NCBI GenBank assembly: GCA_052170135.1
Contig: JBQNBC010000003.1
Span: 83,500-147,499 of the forward strand
Direction of reading: 5' to 3'
DNA: 64,000 nt
Origin: Wolinella sp052170135
GTDB lineage: Bacteria; Campylobacterota; Campylobacteria; Campylobacterales; Helicobacteraceae
Below, piece after piece: positions 25,941-34,918 of this stretch (position 1 is its first letter; each line of letters opens with the position of its first letter). A program made the translations under genes and the position numbers. Under the pieces are notes generated by a model. It had not been told where the DNA came from and did no database searches. It worked only from the letters and a program-made list of their open reading frames with translations.

Positions 25941-26477
25941 ATGCTAGAGGGAATCATTAGAGAGAGTATTTCCAAGTCTGCGGTTAAGGCTTTGCGAAAC
26001 GATGGTTATCTAATTGCTAATATTTATGGCAAAGGTCAAGAAAATACCCATTGTGCATTCAAGCGAAATGATTTTATCCGCGCGGTAAAGTCAAAAAGTG
26101 GCCTTGTTTTCCCGGTGAAAGTCGGTGGTAAAGAGCTAAATGTAGTAGTGCAGGAGTATCAAAAACACCCAGTTACAAGCGATCTTTTGCACGTTGATTT
26201 AATGCTTGTTCAACCAGGTGTTGAGGCAAAATTCCTAGTACCAGTCAAAACAGTAGGTAGCGCCAAGGGTCTAAAAAATAAGGGCGTTCTGATACTCTCA
26301 AAAAAGCGTATAAAAGTAAAATGTGCGCCTGAAAAGCTACCAACTCAATTTGAGCTTGACGTGAGCGATTTAGATGTTGGCGATGCTATTTTAGTGCGTG
26401 ACCTACCGGTGCTTGATGGCGTTAGCTTGATCGAAAAAGAGAGCGTCGCTATAGTTGGCGTAATTAAGGCTAAGTAA
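25941..26477 (+). CDS. rplY: 50S ribosomal protein L25/CTC
   Basis: Binds 5S rRNA in the large subunit. An N-terminal L25 domain (MLEGIIRESISKSAVKALRNDGYLIANIYG, 1 to about 92) is followed by the TL5/CTC beta domain (about 93-178). The total of 178 residues is the CTC form, not the short E. coli L25. AAAGGA precedes the ATG. pth follows by 12 bases. Confidence 0.95.
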   Translation: MLEGIIRESISKSAVKALRNDGYLIANIYGKGQENTHCAFKRNDFIRAVKSKSGLVFPVKVGGKELNVVVQEYQKHPVTSDLLHVDLMLVQPGVEAKFLVPVKTVGSAKGLKNKGVLILSKKRIKVKCAPEKLPTQFELDVSDLDVGDAILVRDLPVLDGVSLIEKESVAIVGVIKAK

Positions 26478-26489
26478 TCTACCACTTCA

Positions 26490-27224
26490 ATGGTGCTAGT
26501 TATCGGGCTTGGGAATCCTGGCAAGAATTACGAAAAAACTAGACACAACGTTGGCTTCCGCCTCATTGACGCACTAGTGCGTCAGCGTGGTGCGAGCGAT
26601 GTATCAAAGCAAAGCTTCAAAGGTGAACTTTACAAAGATGCTCAAAACCTTTTTCTAAAGCCCACCACTTTTATGAATCTATCCGGAGAATCCGCCCTTC
26701 CAGTCCTCACATTCTATAAACCAACTAGAATTATGACAATTCACGATGATCTAGATCTGCCATTTGGAGCAATTCGCCTCAAGCGTGGCGGCGGACATGG
26801 TGGACATAATGGTCTAAAATCTCTTGATAAGCACATCGGCACTAACTACTATCGATTAAGAATCGGTATAGGCAAGCCACAAGAAGAGATGGTTGTTGCT
26901 GACTATGTATTGGCGCGATTCTCACAAAATGAAGAATATGAGCTAGACTCAAAACTCCTGCCGCATGCACTTCTGGCTATCAATGAATTTATATCAATGG
27001 AAGATGATAAGGCATGGGATAGATTAGTCTCACGCTACACACTCTCACCAAAAAAAGCTGTGAAAGATTCTCGCAATGTATGCATTTTGACACAAGAACA
27101 AGAATCGACACGATCAACCAATGTGCAAAATGATACATATTTGCCAAAAAAGTCAAAAGACTGCGCACAAGACAAGAATCAAGTCACGCCGCATTGCGAA
27201 AATGGAGAATCTAAATGTCGCTAG
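26490..27224 (+). CDS. pth: Peptidyl-tRNA hydrolase with unusual C-terminal tail
   Basis: Recycles stalled peptidyl-tRNA. GLGNPGKNYEKTRHNVGF at residues 6-23 includes the catalytic His19, and the paired Asp is in MTIHDDLDLPFG. GGHGGHNGLKSL is the tRNA-contact loop. The family normally ends near residue 185-190. Here about 55 polar residues follow (from around TLSPKKAVKDS), rich in Asn, Gln, Lys and Cys, and run ten bases into lptF. This tail looks like read-through of a former spacer. Confidence 0.94.
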   Translation: MVLVIGLGNPGKNYEKTRHNVGFRLIDALVRQRGASDVSKQSFKGELYKDAQNLFLKPTTFMNLSGESALPVLTFYKPTRIMTIHDDLDLPFGAIRLKRGGGHGGHNGLKSLDKHIGTNYYRLRIGIGKPQEEMVVADYVLARFSQNEEYELDSKLLPHALLAINEFISMEDDKAWDRLVSRYTLSPKKAVKDSRNVCILTQEQESTRSTNVQNDTYLPKKSKDCAQDKNQVTPHCENGESKCR

Positions 27225-28282
27225 CCTTCAGATTCTTGGCATCGACATATCTGAAATTTTTCATCATTATCCTATTAGCACTCGAGACATTTTTTATTGG
27301 GATTGACATGCTGAAATTTGCCGATGAACTACCATCATCAGCAAACCTTCTTATACTTTTTATATCCTACGATACACTCTATGCGCTAAATTTTATCATT
27401 CCCATTGCGCTTGTTTTAGCGCAAATTCTTCTATTTGTCGTACTTTTGCGTACAAATGAGCTAACGGCACTCCTGTCACTTGGCTATTCAAAAAGGCAAA
27501 TCGCCACACCATCTTTTATAGTTGCGCTAATTTTTACAGCGATGTTCATCGCGTTGAACGCCACTCCTTTTGCATATGCAAAAGAGCGTGTCGACACACT
27601 GCTAAACCAAGGCTATGTCGGGAACTTCAAGCGTGAACTATTCATGAAATACGATGACAAATACATCTACTTTGGCAAAGTCTATCCACTATTGCAAAAG
27701 GCTGAAAATATCAAAATATACCAACTCACCCCATCTGGAGTGCGAGAGTGGGTAGAGGCACGCGAGGCAAAATTCATCGATAATAGCTGGCGACTTTTTG
27801 ATGCAAAAGTGATGAAACTACCAGAATTTTTCAAGCTAGGTGGCACACCTTTAAAGGTGGAATTCATCGCCTCTATCAATATTTTGGAAGGATTTAGACC
27901 GCGAATTCTTGATAGTATTTATGAGCGCAACGGGGCAGTTTCAATTATTGATGCGATAGAATCGATGAAACTACTCAAAGAACAAGAGGTAAACTCACAA
28001 AAAATTCGTGGGATTCTCTATTCACTCGCTATTTTTCCACTCTTTGCGCCACTTTGCATGATTATCATCGCCTACTATATGCCAACCACTGCAAGGTACG
28101 GAAACCTTGCAGTAAGCGTATTTGTCGCGATTCTTGGTGCGCTACTTGCGTGGGGATTCTTCTTTGCATTGTCTAGGCTCTCAATGAGTGGATTTATTCA
28201 TCCAGAGGCGAGCTTGCTACTCCCAATGATTCTTTTGGGTGTTGTATCGCTACTATTTTGGCGCGCAATGCCAAAAGCCTAA
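27215..28282 (+). CDS. LPS export permease, LptF/LptG family
   Basis: YjgP/YjgQ-family inner-membrane subunit of the LptB2FG transporter that extracts LPS. It has three N-terminal membrane segments (about 10-35, 55-80, 100-120), a periplasmic jellyroll domain (about 125-255) and three C-terminal segments (about 265-355). 355 residues. The ATG lies within the pth tail codons. One family member is seen here, and the second LptF/G partner must lie elsewhere. Confidence 0.88.
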   Translation: MSLAFRFLASTYLKFFIIILLALETFFIGIDMLKFADELPSSANLLILFISYDTLYALNFIIPIALVLAQILLFVVLLRTNELTALLSLGYSKRQIATPSFIVALIFTAMFIALNATPFAYAKERVDTLLNQGYVGNFKRELFMKYDDKYIYFGKVYPLLQKAENIKIYQLTPSGVREWVEAREAKFIDNSWRLFDAKVMKLPEFFKLGGTPLKVEFIASINILEGFRPRILDSIYERNGAVSIIDAIESMKLLKEQEVNSQKIRGILYSLAIFPLFAPLCMIIIAYYMPTTARYGNLAVSVFVAILGALLAWGFFFALSRLSMSGFIHPEASLLLPMILLGVVSLLFWRAMPKA

Positions 28283-28310
28283 ACAAGAATCCGCACTATT
28301 ATTGATACAT

Positions 28311-28880
28311 TCATGCGCGTGTTGACTTGCGCGATACCTTGCTCATGAACAACCAAAGCCCGCTCAAAAGCAACGCCATAAGCACTGGTGCAAGATATGG
28401 TCGCTCTGAGATAACCTCAAAAAGCTCCATAAATAGCTCGCCAGATAGATACCCACCAGCACCAATGAGAATTGCCCAAAACACAGAGGCGATGGCATTA
28501 TATATCGCAAAGCGCACCTCATTGTATTTGGTAAAGCCAATGGCAACTGGCACGAGCGTCTTGATGCCATATATATATTTTTGAATAAAAATTATCGCAT
28601 TGCCATATCGCTTCATCCACAGATGAGAAAGTGCAAGCTTGCGACGCTGCTTGACTAAATAGCGCATAACCTCACCTTTTTGATAACGCGCAAGATAAAA
28701 CAATGCCTCATCTCCAAGGAAGTTTGACACGCCAGCAATAAGAATCGATAGGAAGATATCCATCTTTCCTGCAAAAGATAATACGCTAGCCGCGATAAGT
28801 CCGACAAAACCACCGCCAAGCGAATATAGAAATAAAAATATGTAGCCATAGGTCTCAAGCGAGCTAAAAGTCTCTTGCAA
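28311..28880 (-). CDS. DedA-family membrane protein
   Basis: SNARE-associated/DedA family (VTT domain). Members work as lipid (undecaprenyl phosphate) flippases or in membrane homeostasis. The family pattern is clear: GGGFVGLIAASVLSFAGKMDIFLSILIAGVSNFLGDEALFYLARYQKG, then FIQKYIYGIKTLVPVAIGFTKYNEVRFAIYNAIASVFWAILIGAGGYLSGE, in which the R/K-F-x-x-Y-N stretch is conserved. 189 residues with about four or five membrane segments. It converges on lptF with a 28-base gap and is divergent from flgG2. Confidence 0.88.
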   Translation of the reverse strand: MQETFSSLETYGYIFLFLYSLGGGFVGLIAASVLSFAGKMDIFLSILIAGVSNFLGDEALFYLARYQKGEVMRYLVKQRRKLALSHLWMKRYGNAIIFIQKYIYGIKTLVPVAIGFTKYNEVRFAIYNAIASVFWAILIGAGGYLSGELFMELFEVISERPYLAPVLMALLLSGLWLFMSKVSRKSTRA

Positions 28881-28952
28881 AATTCGCTCCTAGCGTAAAG
28901 ATTGCGCGCATTCTATCTAAATTAAATTCCAAATAAGATATGAAAGGATTTA

Positions 28953-28967
28953 TGGAACACTCTTTGC
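28953..28967 (+). promoter_or_regulatory. Sigma-54 promoter of flgG2-flgG
   Basis: TGGAAC-N5-TTGC: TGGAAC at 28953-28958 and TTGC at 28964-28967 place GG and GC at exactly the -24/-12 spacing, followed by TTTT. This is the RpoN class used for middle (hook and basal body) flagellar genes in Helicobacter. It lies 37 bases before the flgG2 ATG. Confidence 0.85.
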
Positions 28968-29003
28968 TTTTAAACATCTAAATTTGCATGGCAAAGGACG
29001 GAT

Positions 29004-29840
29004 ATGCAGAGTGGATATTACAGCTCCATAGGCGGGATGGTAACACAGTTTCATCGCCTTGATATGATTTCAAACAATCTCGCAAACGTTACAACGACTG
29101 GCTTTAAGCGCGATGATGTAGTTATTGGTGACTTTATGAGACTATATGAGCAACACAAGGAACAGCTACCGCTTGAAAATCAAACAAAAGAGGCAGCACG
29201 ATTCTTAAACCGCTCCATGGATAGAGTACCATCAATAGTCGAAGAATATACAGATCGTAGCATTGGCTCACTCACCCCGACAGAAAATCGATTTGACTTT
29301 GCAATGCAGAACGAAAATGCATATTTTATGATTGAAACACCAGAGGGTATCCGCTATACGCGCGATGGCTCTTTTACACTAAATGGCGATGGACGGCTAG
29401 TGACCAAGGAGGGCTTTGCCGTCCTACCTCGTGAGTACATAGATGGTCCACAGTATATTGAGGTACCAGATGGCGTCATTGTCGAAGCTGATAGCAACGG
29501 GAATCTCTACTCACGCACAATAAACAATGAGGAGTTGGGCGAAGCTGTACCCATGGGGAATCTAGCCGTAGCCAGCTTTGAGAATCCAAAATACCTACAC
29601 AAAATCGGACGGAATCTCTACGAATATCCAGAGGAGCGACTGGTAAATGATAGGAATCTAGCACAAAATAGTGGCGCAGTTGTGCAAGGCTACATCGAAA
29701 AAAGTAACGTCAACGCCGTCTGGGAAGTGACAGGACTTATAGAGACAAACCGCTTGGTCGATATGTATTCCAAGGTCATGAAGACCCACATGGACGACCT
29801 AAACAATGAAGCAATAACAAAACTCGCCGTAAAAGCGTAA
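29004..29840 (+). CDS. flgG2: Flagellar basal-body rod protein FlgG2 (FlgF-like)
   Basis: A 278-residue axial protein of the distal rod. It has the N-terminal flagellar-rod motif MISNNLANVTTTGFKRDD (about 20-37), a central domain with YTRDGSFTLNGDGRLVTKEGF (about 111-131), and a C-terminal helix ending VSGxNxx-like SNVNAVWEVTGLIETNRLVDMYSKVMKTH. It is more divergent than the next gene and probably fills the FlgF role, as the flgG2-flgG pair does in C. jejuni. It is transcribed from the sigma-54 promoter just upstream and sits 12 bases before flgG. Confidence 0.85.
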   Translation: MQSGYYSSIGGMVTQFHRLDMISNNLANVTTTGFKRDDVVIGDFMRLYEQHKEQLPLENQTKEAARFLNRSMDRVPSIVEEYTDRSIGSLTPTENRFDFAMQNENAYFMIETPEGIRYTRDGSFTLNGDGRLVTKEGFAVLPREYIDGPQYIEVPDGVIVEADSNGNLYSRTINNEELGEAVPMGNLAVASFENPKYLHKIGRNLYEYPEERLVNDRNLAQNSGAVVQGYIEKSNVNAVWEVTGLIETNRLVDMYSKVMKTHMDDLNNEAITKLAVKA

Positions 29841-29852
29841 AAAGGATAAACC

Positions 29853-30644
29853 ATGATGCGAGCTCTCTACACCGCTACGACGGGGATGCTAGGACAACAA
29901 CTCCAAATAGATGTAACAACAAACAACATCGCAAACGTAAATACGATTGGCTACAAAAAGCAACGTGCAGAGTTTGCCGATTTATTCCATCAGGTAATGG
30001 AATATGCTGGCTCAAGCACATCTGAAACAACGCTATCTCCAACGGGAATCGAAGTGGGACTAGGCGTGCGCCCGACAGCTATTACTAAGATTTTCTCACA
30101 AGGAAACTTCAAAGAAACAGGCAACAATCTCGATGTAGCAATCACCGGAAATGGATTCTTTCAGATACAAATGCCAGATGGGACGATTGCATTTACGCGA
30201 AATGGCGCATTTAAACTCAATGACGAAGGGACAATCGTAAACTCTGATGGCTATCAGCTGGTTCCACAAATTACAGTTCCAGAAGATGCAACGAAGATAA
30301 ATATAGGCACAGATGGCACTGTTTCAGTGCTCCAAGGGAATCAGACAGAGGTAAACAATATCGGGCAGATTACTACCGTTACTTTTATCAACCCATCAGG
30401 TCTCCACTCATTAGGCGATAACCTATACCTAAACACAAACGCATCGGGCAATCCAATAGAAGACACACCTGGACTAAATGGCTTTGGTCAGCTCCGACAA
30501 GGCTTCATCGAGATGAGTAACGTCCAGCTAGTCGAGGAGATGACAGATCTAATCGTCGGACAACGCGCATACGAAGCAAACTCAAAGTCAATCCAAACGG
30601 CTGATTCAATGCTACAAATCGTCAACTCACTAAAACGAAGCTAA
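29853..30644 (+). CDS. flgG: Flagellar distal rod protein FlgG
   Basis: Classic FlgG of 263 residues. MMRALYTATTGMLGQQLQIDVTTNNIANVNTIGYKKQRAEF carries the rod motif. The FlgG-specific segment follows (TETTLSPTGIEVGLGVRPTAITKIFSQGNF), and the C-terminal helix ends QRAYEANSKSIQTADSMLQIVNSLKR. AAAGGATAAACC gives the ribosome site before tandem ATGs. It is co-transcribed with flgG2. A perfect hairpin ten bases after the stop ends the unit. Confidence 0.96.
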   Translation: MMRALYTATTGMLGQQLQIDVTTNNIANVNTIGYKKQRAEFADLFHQVMEYAGSSTSETTLSPTGIEVGLGVRPTAITKIFSQGNFKETGNNLDVAITGNGFFQIQMPDGTIAFTRNGAFKLNDEGTIVNSDGYQLVPQITVPEDATKINIGTDGTVSVLQGNQTEVNNIGQITTVTFINPSGLHSLGDNLYLNTNASGNPIEDTPGLNGFGQLRQGFIEMSNVQLVEEMTDLIVGQRAYEANSKSIQTADSMLQIVNSLKRS

Positions 30645-30653
30645 TAAACTAGC

Positions 30654-30679
30654 CTAGGAATCTAGAGCTAGATTCCTAG
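30654..30679. terminator. Terminator hairpin between flgG and the convergent transporter
   Basis: An 11-bp perfect stem (30654-30664 with 30669-30679) and a four-base loop. Both arms contain GGAATCTA or its complement, so the hairpin is made of an inverted AGAATC-type pair. No T-run follows, so function is inferred from position between convergent genes. Confidence 0.6.
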
Positions 30680-30743
30680 CGCCTCATTACAAGCATGACC
30701 TAAAAGCCTCAAAGAATCCAAATTACACACAAACACAAAAACC

Positions 30744-31289
30744 TTAGCGTGTAATTCTTAGAGCCTTTTGTGTTCGTATCGCAAAGGTATAAAAAAGCGG
30801 TGTATCAAGCAATGCCATGATTACTTTTAGCGTGTAGTCGCCAAACGCCATAAGCAACACACTCTGCCATGGCATAATAAAAAGAAATGCAATATGAAAA
30901 AATATCATCGTATCAACAAGCTGTGATGCCATCGTGCTACCGTTATTTCTAAGCCACCAAAGACGTGGGAAACGCTCTTTTAGGTAATAAAAAATATAAA
31001 CATCCAGCTGCTGAGCCACAAAAAATGCAGCTACAGAGGCACATGCTATGCGCCAATCAGCCGCAAAGAACGAAGGGACAAACGCTAGCAATATCCCAGT
31101 GCGCACAATGCGCAAAACTTCTTGCTTGCTATATTTCTCAGACAAAACATCAGCCAACAAAAATGTAAAAGGGTATGTAATAGCCCCGTATGTCAGATAG
31201 TCATTAATCGGGAATTGAACAGTGAAGTTTGCCACAACAATAATCATCGCAAAGGCGATCGAAGATACATAGAAAACTTTTCGACTCAT
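30744..31289 (-). CDS. Queuosine precursor transporter (YhhQ/VUT family)
   Basis: DUF165-type membrane protein of 181 residues with about six membrane segments, for uptake of preQ0/preQ1 for tRNA modification. Conserved pieces include YLTYGAITYPFTFLLADVLSEKYSK (about 32-56), the FVAQQLDVYIFYYLKERFPRLWWLRNNGSTMASQLVDTMIFFHIAF stretch and the YTLKVIMALLDTPLFY ending. The start is the ATG at 31289, preceded by TAGGAG. It stands alone between flgG (convergent) and pit. Confidence 0.9.
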   Translation of the reverse strand: MSRKVFYVSSIAFAMIIVVANFTVQFPINDYLTYGAITYPFTFLLADVLSEKYSKQEVLRIVRTGILLAFVPSFFAADWRIACASVAAFFVAQQLDVYIFYYLKERFPRLWWLRNNGSTMASQLVDTMIFFHIAFLFIMPWQSVLLMAFGDYTLKVIMALLDTPLFYTFAIRTQKALRITR

Positions 31290-31367
31290 TTTTTACTCCT
31301 AAAAAATAAAGCGCGAAAGGTAACAAAAAAATAATAAATTTTAAGACAAGCAATCACAGTAGTTTTA

Positions 31368-31398
31368 GCAACAAGAATCCAGACTAAATTCTTGTTGC
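31368..31398 (-). terminator. Possible terminator after pit
   Basis: An 11-bp perfect stem (31368-31378 with 31388-31398) and a nine-base loop, 60 bases past the pit stop in the leftward direction. There is no T-run. The repeat CACAGTAG flanks it on both sides (31355 and 31402 regions). Confidence 0.45.
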
Positions 31399-31457
31399 CT
31401 TCACAGTAGAAATCCAAAACACGCAACACACAGTGCTTGGATTTAAGACAAATACTC

Positions 31458-33062
31458 TTATAGCGGTAGAGGCATGCTCTGTAAAAGTATAAAGACAAAA
31501 GCACTCAAAAGTGCAGCGACTGGAACGGTGATAAGCCATGTCGCTACGATTTTATTTAGCGCAGAGCGTTTGACTAGCTCCTCTTGATAGACTTTTCTAA
31601 GTCGTTTTTTCTCTTTTTTATTGAACTTAGGAATCTCATAATCAAGCTGCCCAAGTGCCACTTTTCGCTTTAGATTCTTAAGCATTAGCCCCTTTTTAGC
31701 CACAGAAGCCTGTCGGAATTTACTCAAAAACTCCTGCACCTTCTGTGCGCTAACACCTTGATGTGCCTCGATAATATCCTGCTCCATCTCATAATAACGC
31801 TTCTTTAGATGCTCGCGCAAGAATCCAACACCAAAAACCGCACCAACGGCAATATGTGTAGAGCTAACAGGAAGACCAAACTGTGATGCAATTAGAACAG
31901 TTAGCGCAGCGGACATGGCAATACAAAATGCGCGAATCTGATCAAGATCAGTAATCTCACTGCCTACGGTTTTAATAAGCTTTGGACCATACAGCGCAAG
32001 CCCTAGCGAAATCCCAAGACCGCCGATAATCATAATCCACAGTGGCACGCCAGCCTTACCGCCGCCGCCATCCATGCTAGACAGGGCTTCGTTAATTGCA
32101 GCTAGCGGCCCAATGGCATTTGCAACATCATTTGCACCATGGGCAAAGCTAAGGAGCGCGGCGGCAAAAATGAGCGGAATCGTAAAGAATCGATTAATCT
32201 CCTCCTTAGTGTTTTGCATACTGGCAACAGCACGTGCAATAAGGAGCTTTGATATAAAAAATACAGCAGTCGCAACAACGAGGCTTATAATTAGCGACAC
32301 AGGCAAGGATAAAGGCATAACACGCTTTAATCCCTTCGTGATAAGATACAACGAAAATGCCCCACTCATACCAAATAGTAGCCATGGCACAACACGATGA
32401 GCAGCGGCTATTTTATCATTCTGATAAGTAACTGCATGTTTGATAAGATAAAGGAATCCAGCAGCAATTACACCACCAAAAAGTGGTGAGATAACCCAAC
32501 TAAGTACGATTCTTCCTACTTCTACCCAATTCACAATACCAAATCCACCAGCTACGATTCCAGCACCTAAGATTCCGCCTACAATCGAGTGGGTCGTCGA
32601 AACTGGCGCACCAACAGCTGTAGCGAGATGTATCCACAATGCGCCAGAGACAAGGGCTGATAGCATCAAAATGATAAAAGTCTCCCGATTCTCAATTACG
32701 CTTTTTGAGATAATTCCCGAGCGGATAGTATCCACGACATCGCCCCCCGCGATAATCGCCCCACCAGCCTCGCAAATAGCAGCAATTAAAATGGCTCCAC
32801 CCATAGTAAGAGCCTTTGAACCTACCGCGGGACCCACATTGTTTGCCACGTCGTTCGCACCGATATTTATCGCCATATATCCACCAATCATAGTAGCGAA
32901 TATAAGAATCGAAACACTACCAGAAAGAGTCGATGAATACACCGAGGCAAGCACCGCAGCAAAAAGGACAAAAAGCACGGCTAGTCCGAGCTTTGTCGCA
33001 TCATCTTGACTAAATTTAGTCGCTTTCTCAATTTGATTGAGATTCTTCATGTCCATGACCAC
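31458..33062 (-). CDS. pit: Inorganic phosphate transporter, Pit family
   Basis: Low-affinity, proton- or cation-coupled phosphate permease. The two diagnostic duplicated signatures are present: NIGANDVANNVGPAVGSKAL (about 66-85) and AHGANDVANAIGPLAAI (about 308-324). SSTHxxVG-like motifs are also present in both halves (VSTTHSIVGGILGAG and VSSTHIAVGAVFGVG). 534 residues with a cytoplasmic loop near 440-495 and a last membrane segment. Transcribed leftward, divergent from the diguanylate cyclase, with its own 230-base AT-rich upstream region. Confidence 0.94.
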   Translation of the reverse strand: MVMDMKNLNQIEKATKFSQDDATKLGLAVLFVLFAAVLASVYSSTLSGSVSILIFATMIGGYMAINIGANDVANNVGPAVGSKALTMGGAILIAAICEAGGAIIAGGDVVDTIRSGIISKSVIENRETFIILMLSALVSGALWIHLATAVGAPVSTTHSIVGGILGAGIVAGGFGIVNWVEVGRIVLSWVISPLFGGVIAAGFLYLIKHAVTYQNDKIAAAHRVVPWLLFGMSGAFSLYLITKGLKRVMPLSLPVSLIISLVVATAVFFISKLLIARAVASMQNTKEEINRFFTIPLIFAAALLSFAHGANDVANAIGPLAAINEALSSMDGGGGKAGVPLWIMIIGGLGISLGLALYGPKLIKTVGSEITDLDQIRAFCIAMSAALTVLIASQFGLPVSSTHIAVGAVFGVGFLREHLKKRYYEMEQDIIEAHQGVSAQKVQEFLSKFRQASVAKKGLMLKNLKRKVALGQLDYEIPKFNKKEKKRLRKVYQEELVKRSALNKIVATWLITVPVAALLSAFVFILLQSMPLPL

Positions 33063-33295
33063 TTCCCCTTGTTTTGGTTCATTTTAGGCACGGATTCATT
33101 CTAACAGATATTAGGTTAAGCAAAAAGCAACCAAGAAAAATCTATGCCTTTATTTAGAATCTAGCACTCAACACTATATAAATTATAGAAATCAAAATCA
33201 TAAAAAATATGAAAATAAACTATTAGTATAAATTTAAATAACTTTTTTTAGTAAAATGATCTAGTCTTCAAAAGGTAGTCTCCAAAGAGGTGTGA

Positions 33296-34708
33296 ATGCT
33301 AGAGAATCTTGAAAAAAAATGGAATAGCAGGCTATTGCTAGTCACGCTTTGTGCAATAGCGATTGGTATTACAGTTTACCATCGACACATACACGCACAA
33401 CAAAAAGACTTGCGCTTACAAAATATCTCACTGAACTATGCTGAGAGCATAAAATCAGCCATCCAAAGCCCACTATCATCGGTGCAGTTTCTAAGCGCCT
33501 ACGTCCGCTCTCAATCTGGGAATTTAGATGGCTTTAGCAACATTGTAGGCGAGCTTTTGGGGCTTTATGGTGATGCCATTTTATTTAGCGTTGCACCAAA
33601 TGGCATAATCGAACGCGTCATGCCTCTATTTTATACAAAAGAGCTAATAGGCATAAATCTATTTACCGATGAGCTACGTGCTAATGGCGCGAAGATAGCG
33701 TGGTATAGCTATTCGCTATCAATATCTGGACCGCTAAAACTAAAAGATGGGCAGACGATTATAATAGGCGAAATGCCAATAATAATAGAGATCCCATACG
33801 AGGGCAGACAGCGCTGGGGGATCGCCTCTGCGATATTTCGCTTCCCTGAGATTCTCGATAGTGCTAATCTAAAAGACCTGGAAAATCAAAATCTAGCATA
33901 CAGACTAACACATACAAACCCAATCACAGGCGAAGATGAAGTCATACTAAGTAGCAATCTAGAGTATGCCAACCTAGATGCTGGGGTCTATAGGAGCATA
34001 GTTTTACCTTCATCTTTATGGGGGCTTGAGATATTTCCCATTAACGATGAAAGCGACTACACACTGGTAATTCTAGAAGGAGTCATCGCGCTACTTGTAG
34101 CACTGCTAACATTTACATGGGCAAATACACTATCAAAAAGTAGACGCGAAGAACTATTAAAATCCCTTGCCTACTCCGACCCGCTCACAAAACTACCAAA
34201 TCGCACGCGACTATCTGAATACTTTAAGCTAGTCACAAGAGATCATCCAAAAGATGGCTCACGGATTATGGTTGGATTCCTCGACCTTGATAGATTCAAG
34301 CAGGTCAATGATCGCTATGGACACAAGACAGGAGATATGCTCCTAATTGAAGTCGTCAAGCGACTACAAAGCCATATGCGTGGCGGCGACATACTCTCAA
34401 GGCATGGTGGCGATGAGTTCATCTTTATCTGGTTAGGGATAAAAAATAGCGCAGAGTGTACGAAACGACTCGATGCGATTCTTGAGCTTTTTAGTGAGCC
34501 ATTTAATATAGATGGAGCGCAGATTAGTGTTGGTGCTTCTATTGGTGTTAGCTTTGGCGATATTGGTCGCGATCTAGACACGCTAATATGCGAAGCGGAT
34601 AACGCAATGTATGAGGCAAAAATCTCAGGGCGCGGATGTTATAGATTTTTTAATCACCCACAAGAGAGAGAACTATCCAAAGGTGCAAACTCACCTAGTG
34701 TGAGATAG
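33296..34708 (+). CDS. Membrane diguanylate cyclase with periplasmic CHASE-like sensor
   Basis: Makes cyclic di-GMP. It has an N-terminal membrane helix (about 14-29), a periplasmic sensor of about 230 residues with CHASE-like features (SISGPLKLKDGQTIIIGEMPI then RWGIASAIFRFPEIL), a second membrane helix (about 259-281) and a GGDEF domain. GGDEF is intact at residues 371-375, and the inhibitory I-site RGGD is at 362-365, five residues upstream as in feedback-inhibited enzymes. No EAL domain is present. H. pylori lacks such proteins. The ribosome site is AGAGGTG before the ATG. Confidence 0.92.
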   Translation: MLENLEKKWNSRLLLVTLCAIAIGITVYHRHIHAQQKDLRLQNISLNYAESIKSAIQSPLSSVQFLSAYVRSQSGNLDGFSNIVGELLGLYGDAILFSVAPNGIIERVMPLFYTKELIGINLFTDELRANGAKIAWYSYSLSISGPLKLKDGQTIIIGEMPIIIEIPYEGRQRWGIASAIFRFPEILDSANLKDLENQNLAYRLTHTNPITGEDEVILSSNLEYANLDAGVYRSIVLPSSLWGLEIFPINDESDYTLVILEGVIALLVALLTFTWANTLSKSRREELLKSLAYSDPLTKLPNRTRLSEYFKLVTRDHPKDGSRIMVGFLDLDRFKQVNDRYGHKTGDMLLIEVVKRLQSHMRGGDILSRHGGDEFIFIWLGIKNSAECTKRLDAILELFSEPFNIDGAQISVGASIGVSFGDIGRDLDTLICEADNAMYEAKISGRGCYRFFNHPQERELSKGANSPSVR

Positions 34709-34918
34709 TGGTAAAAAGTGGTTGCAAATATCGCTTATTGCCATATTTTTCTTACTTGAGGCAGATGCGAGAGATTCTTAAGCTATTTTATCACGCATAC
34801 CTACACGATTCTTTGCGCTGGGATTTTGCAAATCACAGACAATTAAGCTCCATCAATATTAAGGCTAAAGCTCTACGCATGCATATCGATATTATAAAAA
34901 ATCCACGGAAGATCATTT

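Noticed and set aside
32745..32752. C6 run within pit considered as a phase switch
   Set aside because: Short, in frame, and in a housekeeping transporter with no known switching.
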